From Alphaproteobacteria bacterium (GTDB taxonomy: Bacteria; Pseudomonadota; Alphaproteobacteria; Rhizobiales; Hyphomicrobiaceae): 5,583 bases of DNA. Location of the stretch: assembly GCA_005888525.1 (NCBI GenBank), contig VBAB01000360.1:1-5583 (forward strand). Direction: 5' to 3'. Shown one piece after another: positions 1 to 3,870 of the stretch. Numbering within the stretch: position 1 is the first letter of the stretch; each line of letters opens with the position of its first letter. A program made the translations under genes and the position numbers. The notes under the pieces were generated by a model. It was given only the letters and a program-made list of their open reading frames with translations. It made no database searches and was not told where the DNA came from.

Positions 1-298
1 GGATCTGAGCAGCGTAAATCTGCAGCGCGCGCCCACCGAGCCTCGACACCAGGCGAGCCGCAGTCATCTGCTCCTTGCGACTGCCGACGAGAAGCCCAAG
101 CGACCATCCGGCAAGGAACACGAAAAGCTCGGCGGAATCGGAAATCGAAAGGTTGCGATGCGTCAGACGCTCGTAAAAGATGCCGGGAATGTGGTTGACG
201 AAGATCGACACGAGCGCAAATCCGCGCCAGAAGTCGACGGCGTTGGCTTGGCGTGTCATCCAGACCCCGAATTCGCCGCAACCGCCTGCGAGGGGCAT
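1..298 (-). CDS. OpgC-domain membrane acyltransferase-like protein (N-terminal part, cut by window edge)
   Basis: The minus strand reads 99 codons from an ATG at 298 to the left edge without a stop. From the second Met (codon 14) the protein runs MTRQANAVDFWRGFALVSIF, then VNHIPG, then a stretch with SDSAELFVFLAGWSLGLLVG, then RLGGRALQIYAAQI. The DFWRG-F-NHIPG opening, the SDSAELFVFLAGW segment and the GGRAL-YAAQ segment match what I know of OpgC-type multi-pass inner-membrane proteins. The founding member succinylates periplasmic glucans, but many rhizobial paralogues have unknown substrates, so only the family is called. Two hydrophobic segments are visible (about residues 22-36 and 58-72 of the long form); full-length members have roughly 350-400 residues, so most of the gene lies outside. 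Start choice: ATG 298 has an AGGTGA Shine-Dalgarno six bases upstream; ATG 259 fits the usual family N-terminus better but has a poorer site. Family confidence is good, start uncertain. Confidence 0.82.
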   Translation of the reverse strand, partial: MPLAGGCGEFGVWMTRQANAVDFWRGFALVSIFVNHIPGIFYERLTHRNLSISDSAELFVFLAGWSLGLLVGSRKEQMTAARLVSRLGGRALQIYAAQI

Positions 299-304
299 GC
301 GGCA

Positions 305-310
305 TCACCT
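305..310 (-). promoter_or_regulatory. Ribosome binding site AGGTGA that favours the upstream start of the OpgC-type gene
   Basis: On the minus strand AGGTGA lies six bases before the ATG at 298-296. Its last three bases (TGA, 305-307) are also the in-frame stop that closes the reading frame upstream, so no earlier start is possible. The alternative ATG at 259-257 is preceded only by a GGGG-containing stretch. This site is the sole reason for preferring the longer form; conservation of the extra 13 residues would have to confirm it. Confidence 0.45.
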
Positions 311-361
311 GCGTATCGCAGCCGGACTGAACTCGAGGTCATGGCGTAGCTGCGGTACTGG

Positions 362-436
362 CTAGTGTCCTGATCGCGAAATTCGTCTCATTGTGCGGCT
401 GGCTCGGAACGAATTTCGCGATCTGAACGACACTAG
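362..436. repeat. Palindromic intergenic repeat, copy 1 (short arm left, long arm right)
   Basis: A 25-base left arm (362-386) and a 28-base right arm (409-436) are reverse complements apart from a three-base insertion and local mismatch near the outer end. The outer eight bases CTAGTGTC / GACACTAG (362-369 / 429-436) and the inner fifteen GATCGCGAAATTCGT / ACGAATTTCGCGATC (372-386 / 409-423) pair perfectly around a 22-base loop. It lies between the 3' end of nudC and the 5' end of the OpgC-type gene, both on the minus strand, with no coding potential. It resembles REP/RPE-like or MITE-like small repeats known from rhizobial genomes; the family name is not assigned. No T-tract makes it a clear intrinsic terminator. 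Confidence 0.85.
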
Positions 437-449
437 AAAATCAATTGAT

Positions 450-528
450 CCAGTGTGATTCAGATCGAGAAGTCCGCTCACGAACCCAGCCCAGCGCGAT
501 GGTGCGGACTTCTCGATCATCACACTAG
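450..528. repeat. Palindromic intergenic repeat, copy 2 (inverted relative to copy 1)
   Basis: A 28-base left arm (450-477) pairs with a 25-base right arm (504-528). The inner fifteen bases GATCGAGAAGTCCGC / GCGGACTTCTCGATC (463-477 / 504-518) are perfect; the outer ends match CTAGTGTGAT / ATCACACTAG with one mismatch at 451. Arms and the 26-base loop can be aligned to copy 1, but with long and short arms exchanged, so this is a diverged copy in the opposite orientation. Thirteen AT-rich bases (437-449) separate the two. The right end overlaps the last bases of nudC and contributes its TAG stop (525-527). On the nudC transcript the stem is followed by a short stretch ending TTTT, so it could weakly stop or protect the 3' end. 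Confidence 0.85.
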
Positions 529-1454
529 GCTGCGTCTACAAAGCTCGCGATCAGCGCATTGGCGATGGCCTGCTTGCCCGGCACGGTCAGGCCGTCGGGA
601 TGTCGGCGCTCCAGCATCAGACGCGCGTCCTGGCGCGTGAACCATCGCGCCTCCGCGATCTCGACGGTGTCGATCACGAGCTCGGTCGTCTCGGCCTGGC
701 CGATGCAGCCCAGCATGAGGGAATGGGGGAAAGGCCACGGCTGGCTCGAGTGGAACTTGACCTCGCCCACCTTGACGCCGGTTTCCTCGAACACCTCGCG
801 GCGCACAGCGTGCTCGATGTCCTCACCGGGCTCGATGAAGCCGGCGAGCGCGGAGAACATCTTGTCGCCGTAGCGATGCTCGTGCGCCAGCAGGCAGCGT
901 GAGCCGTCCGTGACCAGCATGATCACCACCGGATCGGTGCGCGGGAACCACTCCAAGCCGCACGCCCAGCACTTTCGCTTCCAGCCTCCGTCCTTCACCA
1001 AGGTGGTGCCGCCGCAGTGGCCGCAGCAGCGGGCGTTCTCGTGCCACTGGGCGAGCGCGCGCGCCTGGCCGCACAGCGACAGCTCCTCCGGCGACATGAT
1101 TCCCTGCATGGCGAGCGAGCGCAGGTCGACGATGGGACGCAGCTTCTCGATGGCGCCGGGTACATTCCGGGTCCGATGCTCGGTGACCGCCAGGGCGAAA
1201 TGCGCGTTCGACGCCTTGTCGATTCCCAGGAACAGGGCTTCTGCCGACGGCAGGCCGAACTCGGTCAGCTCCGCGTAGGAAAACCAGGCGAGCTTCGCCT
1301 CCGTCCGCTGGGCGTTCGAACGGATCACGGGCTTGAGGTCCGCGAGCACGAGAAAGCGGGCACCCGGGGCTTCCAGCTTGGACTTCAGGAACTCCGCGTC
1401 GCTCCGCTTGGGTCCGAGCCGATCGAGCATTACCGTCGAACCAACAGTGGGCAT
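525..1454 (-). CDS. nudC: NAD(+) diphosphatase (NADH pyrophosphatase), Nudix family
   Basis: This complete 309-residue protein should hydrolyse NAD(H) to NMN(H) and AMP; E. coli NudC also removes NAD caps from RNA 5' ends. Visible order: an N-terminal NudC-type domain (about 1-130); a zinc ribbon with Cys144/Cys147 and Cys162/Cys165; and a Nudix domain. The Nudix box is intact, from Gly205 through Glu211 to REVFEETG (219-226), including the metal-binding Glu223 and Glu224. The NudC-specific SQPWPFPHS motif follows at 237-245 and separates this from general Nudix hydrolases. Start: TGA lies directly before the ATG in frame, so no longer form exists, and AGGGAG (1462-1467) sits seven bases upstream. 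The stop codon lies inside a palindromic repeat. The 270 bp separating it from bolA upstream suggests its own promoter; a very weak candidate is TTGCAA at 1568-1573 with GTCTAG at 1544-1549. Confidence 0.96.
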   Translation of the reverse strand: MPTVGSTVMLDRLGPKRSDAEFLKSKLEAPGARFLVLADLKPVIRSNAQRTEAKLAWFSYAELTEFGLPSAEALFLGIDKASNAHFALAVTEHRTRNVPGAIEKLRPIVDLRSLAMQGIMSPEELSLCGQARALAQWHENARCCGHCGGTTLVKDGGWKRKCWACGLEWFPRTDPVVIMLVTDGSRCLLAHEHRYGDKMFSALAGFIEPGEDIEHAVRREVFEETGVKVGEVKFHSSQPWPFPHSLMLGCIGQAETTELVIDTVEIAEARWFTRQDARLMLERRHPDGLTVPGKQAIANALIASFVDAA

Positions 1455-1724
1455 TCAGAGGCTCCCTGCTTGCCTGACTGGACCAGAAGATGAGCACACC
1501 GCATGACGAGGCGCAACGCGAACTCGGGGTGGGCGGGAAAACCCTAGACCAACACACACCGATACCGTTGCAAAGATTAATGCGGGACGTGGCAGAATTG
1601 TTCGCTGGCCTCAGGCCGATATCTTCGCTCTTGGTGCCGACTTGACCGTTGCGGTTGCGGGAGACGCCGAGCCTCACCATTTATCGAGTGTCGACCGTCG
1701 ATAGGCCGCCGGGCCCAAAATGGT

Positions 1725-2000
1725 TTACCTCGCATCCTCGCCCGGCGCATGGGTCACTAGGGCCAAGGCATGGACCTTGCCCGTGAGTTCGGCCGCCAGC
1801 GTCTCGTTGACCAGGCGATGGCGCGCGAGGCGCGATTTGCCGGTAAACAGCGCGGATACAATCAGCACGCGAAAGTGGCTTTCGCCGGTGCCTGGAGAGC
1901 TGCGGTGGCCGGCATGTAGGTGCGATTCGTTGATCACCTCGAGACGCACAGGGTGGAACGCCTGCGTCAGCTTCTCGCGGATCGTCGTCTCGACCGACAT
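1725..2000 (-). CDS. bolA: BolA family protein
   Basis: A complete 91-residue BolA-fold protein. Family members bind monothiol glutaredoxins, share [2Fe-2S] clusters with them, and act in iron-sulfur trafficking and stress-responsive control of cell shape and biofilm. Recognisable segments are VINESHLHAGH (22-32), ESHFRVLIVSALFTGKSR (40-57), the class II KH-like core, then RHRLVN (60-65) and VHALAL (76-81) with the conserved C-terminal His77. Start: the frame is open upstream to an ATG at 2114, but family length and the MSVETTIREKL opening place the start at 2000; the ribosome site there is weak (AAAGAA about eight bases upstream). The extra 38 codons upstream look unlike protein. The stop is TAA at 1725-1727. 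It is divergent from the J-domain gene across a 169-bp spacer, an arrangement I recall from other rhizobial genomes. Confidence 0.95.
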   Translation of the reverse strand: MSVETTIREKLTQAFHPVRLEVINESHLHAGHRSSPGTGESHFRVLIVSALFTGKSRLARHRLVNETLAAELTGKVHALALVTHAPGEDAR

Positions 2001-2169
2001 TTGCACGTTCTTTATCGCCTTCTGCCAGGATGCCACCCGGGCACGTGAACAGGTGAGGGCGGCGTCGACAGGGGTACTTATGGCTGGCGTACAACGGTCC
2101 ACGCGTTCCCGCAACGACCATCAACGCTCATCTTGTGCGCGTCACGGCTTGCGCACATACTGGGAGACA
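2001..2169. promoter_or_regulatory. Divergent spacer between bolA and the J-domain gene, presumed to hold both promoters
   Basis: The 169 bases between two divergent start codons must carry, or lie close to, both promoters unless one is transcribed from within its neighbour. I see no strong sigma-70 match for bolA. Towards the J-domain gene, TTGTGC (2133-2138) and CATACT (2156-2161) are 17 bases apart and look like a -35/-10 pair, but they would start the transcript almost on the ATG at 2170, upstream of which the GGGAG ribosome site would be lost. So either the mRNA is leaderless or this match is chance. No tRNA or riboswitch pattern was seen. Confidence 0.4.
2135..2156. repeat. Small inverted repeat GTGCGC-N10-GCGCAC before the J-domain gene
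   Basis: Two perfect six-base half-sites, GTGCGC (2135-2140) and GCGCAC (2151-2156), are centred about 25 bases upstream of the J-domain start codon. The 16-base centre-to-centre distance is longer than one helical turn, so either an operator or a hairpin just before the ribosome site is possible. In GC-rich DNA such a short match can occur by chance. Confidence 0.3.
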
Positions 2170-2778
2170 ATGAAGTTCGACTCGAAATATTTCGATTGCG
2201 TCCGCGTCAAGCCCGATCAGGCCAAGGTCGTGCGTGAGGAGGCACCGCTTTGCCAATGGAAGGGCTGCACCGCTGCCGGCGTCTACCGCGCCCCCAGGGG
2301 GCGTGGACGCGAGGGCGAGTATCACCTGCTCTGCCTCGACCACGTGCGCGAGTTCAATGCCTCCTACAACTACTTCGCCGGCATGAGTAATTCCGACATC
2401 GAGACCTACCAGAAGGACAGCGTCACGGGGCACCGGCCGACCTGGAAAGTGGGTGCCAATGCGTGGGCTCATGGCACGCAGCACGGGTTGGGGGGGGCAG
2501 ATGGACGCGGCCGGCACTTCGTCGACCCGCACGCGTTTTTTGCCTGGCGCGCCGCCCGCGCCGGGGAGCAGCGCCGCACCCTCAAGCCGCTGGAGCTGAA
2601 ATCGCTCGAGGCCCTCGATTTGACCACCGCCGCCGAACGCCACGAAATCAAGGCCCGGTTCAAGGAGCTGGTCAAGCGCCACCACCCGGACGCCAATGGC
2701 GGAGACAAAAGGTCCGAAGACAAGTTGCGCGAAATCATCCAAGCTTATAACTATCTGAAGCAAGCTGGCCTCGTCTGA
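2170..2778 (+). CDS. J-domain (DnaJ-like) protein with N-terminal Cys/His cluster
   Basis: A 202-residue protein whose C-terminal third is a J domain: about residues 144-200, with helix II KARFKELVKRH (161-171), the diagnostic HPD triad at 172-174 and helix III around DKLREIIQAYNYLKQAG. HPD stimulates the ATPase of DnaK-type chaperones, so the protein should act as a co-chaperone in the cytoplasm. It lacks the Gly/Phe linker and CxxCxGxG zinc repeats of DnaJ itself and has the J domain at the C-terminus, so it is a specialised J-protein and is not dnaJ. The N-terminal part holds Cys28, Cys33, Cys55 and His58 (C-x4-C ... C-x2-H), which could bind one metal ion, and a conserved-looking SYNYF-GM segment (65-72). 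Start: ATG 2170 has GGGAG at 2162-2166; an upstream in-frame ATG at 1720 overlaps bolA and is not credible. An eight-G run (2490-2497) is read in frame. cobS follows 87 bases downstream on the same strand; the client is unknown. Confidence 0.9.
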   Translation: MKFDSKYFDCVRVKPDQAKVVREEAPLCQWKGCTAAGVYRAPRGRGREGEYHLLCLDHVREFNASYNYFAGMSNSDIETYQKDSVTGHRPTWKVGANAWAHGTQHGLGGADGRGRHFVDPHAFFAWRAARAGEQRRTLKPLELKSLEALDLTTAAERHEIKARFKELVKRHHPDANGGDKRSEDKLREIIQAYNYLKQAGLV

Positions 2779-2813
2779 GGCCGAAGCGAGAGTTCAAGCG
2801 AGTAGCCCCTCTT

Positions 2814-2841
2814 CCGGTGCGGCAACAGCGCCGAGCACCGG
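2814..2841 (+). other. Hairpin in the leader between the J-domain gene and cobS
   Basis: CCGGTGC (2814-2820) pairs perfectly with GCACCGG (2835-2841); the stem continues with GGC (2821-2823) and GCC (2830-2832) after a two-base bulge, closing a six-base AACAGC loop. It ends 24 bases before the cobS ATG. No T-tract follows, so it is not a standard intrinsic terminator. It could modulate readthrough or mRNA processing between the two genes, or cobS translation. It lacks the size and conserved boxes of a cobalamin riboswitch. Confidence 0.45.
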
Positions 2842-2865
2842 CAAGACATCCGGAACCGAAACGAT

Positions 2866-3858
2866 ATGCCAGCCCAAGCCCAAGCCGGGGTTCCCGGCCT
2901 GCCTGACATGAAAGTGTCCGTGCGCCAGCTGTTCGGCATCGACACCGACCTCGAGGTGCCCGCCTACGCCAAGAGCGACGACCACGTCCCCGACCTCGAC
3001 CCGGACTACGTATTCAATCGGGACGTGACGCTCGCCCTCCTGGCCGGCTTCAAGCACAACCGCCGCGTCATGATCCAGGGCTATCACGGCACCGGCAAAT
3101 CGACGCATGTCGAGCAGGTCGCCGCCCGGCTGAACTGGCCCTGCATCCGCATCAACCTCGACAGCCACGTCAGCCGCATCGACCTCGTCGGCAAGGACGC
3201 CATCGTGTTGAAGGATGGCAAGCAGGTGACCGAGTTCCGCGAGGGCATCCTGCCCTACGCGCTGCAGACCAACACCGCGCTCTGCTTCGACGAGTACGAC
3301 GCCGGGCGCCCGGACGTGATGTTCGTCATTCAGCGGGTGCTGGAGCAATCGGGCAAGCTCACCCTGCTCGACCAGTCGAAGGTGATCCGGCCGCACCCGG
3401 CGTTCCGGCTGTTCTCCACCACCAACACCATCGGTCTCGGCGACACGTCGGGCCTCTATCACGGCACGCAGCAGATCAACCAGGGGCAGATGGACCGCTG
3501 GTCGATCGTAGCGACGCTGAACTATCTGCCGCACGACGAGGAAACCCGCATCGTGCTGGCGAAGGCGAAAACCTTCGCCAAGAGCGAGGCCAAGCGCAAG
3601 GTCGTCTCCAACATGGTGCGGGTCGCGGACCTGACGCGCTCGGCCTTCATCAACGGCGATCTCTCCACCGTAATGAGCCCGCGCACGGTCCTCACCTGGG
3701 CGGAAAATGCGGAAATCTTCGGCGACGTCGGCTTCGCCTTCCGGGTCACCTTCGTCAACAAGTGCGACGAGCTCGAGCGGCCCCTGGTTGCCGAGTTCTA
3801 TCAGCGCTGCCTGGGCGAGGAGCTGCCCGAGAGCGCCATCAACGTGGCGCTGAACTGA
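2866..3858 (+). CDS. cobS: Aerobic cobaltochelatase subunit CobS (AAA+ ATPase)
   Basis: This complete 330-residue protein is the AAA+ ATPase subunit of CobNST, the ATP-dependent chelatase that inserts Co(2+) into hydrogenobyrinic acid a,c-diamide in the aerobic B12 pathway. CobS and CobT form a ring-like ATPase that drives the CobN catalytic subunit. The CobS N-terminal domain spans about residues 14-50 (MKVSVRQLFGID, DLEVPAY). Walker A is GYHGTGKS (72-79), Walker B ALCFDEYD (138-145), sensor 1 around Asn187 in STTNT, a probable arginine finger at Arg211 (MDRWS) and sensor 2 at SPRT (271-274). Length is usual for the family. ATG 2866 is the first possible start after an in-frame TAG at 2803; its ribosome site is poor, and Met15 (2908) is the alternative. 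A 12-base gap to cobT suggests an operon with coupled translation. This is not the cobalamin synthase also called CobS in enteric bacteria. Confidence 0.97.
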   Translation: MPAQAQAGVPGLPDMKVSVRQLFGIDTDLEVPAYAKSDDHVPDLDPDYVFNRDVTLALLAGFKHNRRVMIQGYHGTGKSTHVEQVAARLNWPCIRINLDSHVSRIDLVGKDAIVLKDGKQVTEFREGILPYALQTNTALCFDEYDAGRPDVMFVIQRVLEQSGKLTLLDQSKVIRPHPAFRLFSTTNTIGLGDTSGLYHGTQQINQGQMDRWSIVATLNYLPHDEETRIVLAKAKTFAKSEAKRKVVSNMVRVADLTRSAFINGDLSTVMSPRTVLTWAENAEIFGDVGFAFRVTFVNKCDELERPLVAEFYQRCLGEELPESAINVALN

Positions 3859-3870
3859 GACGAGCGAGGA

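Noticed and set aside
362..528. Repeat pair as an intrinsic terminator, tRNA or CRISPR fragment
   Set aside because: Stems are long but lack a proper T-tract; there is no cloverleaf; and there are only two diverged, oppositely oriented copies, not direct repeats with regular spacers.
455..640. Short open frame on the plus strand across copy 2 of the repeat
   Set aside because: It lies over the palindrome and the antisense of the nudC 3' end, has no ribosome site, and has no protein-like sequence.
823..1680. Minus-strand open frame covering nudC in another frame and reaching upstream to 1680
   Set aside because: The part over nudC is Arg/Ala/Pro-rich frame-shadow sequence. The upstream 1473-1680 portion has no recognisable domain, and the nudC start with its ribosome site lies within it.
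1682..1702. Possible bolA terminator (TATCGA-N9-TCGATA palindrome)
   Set aside because: The stem is only six bases, partly AT, and is not followed by a T-tract on the minus strand, so it is too weak to call.
2001..2114. 38-codon N-terminal extension of BolA starting at 2114
   Set aside because: BolA proteins of this group begin close to MSVETTIREKL. The extra residues resemble no part of the family, and the length would exceed the usual 85-100 residues.
1720..2169. In-frame 5' extension of the J-domain gene to ATG 1720
   Set aside because: It would run antisense through all of bolA and has no protein-like features. ATG 2170 has a good ribosome site and gives the expected N-terminus.
2779..2865. 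Cobalamin riboswitch before cobS, suggested by the GGTGC element and the B12 context
   Set aside because: The leader is only 87 bases, the GCCACTG-like B12 box and the other conserved core elements are absent, and what is present is explained by one local hairpin.
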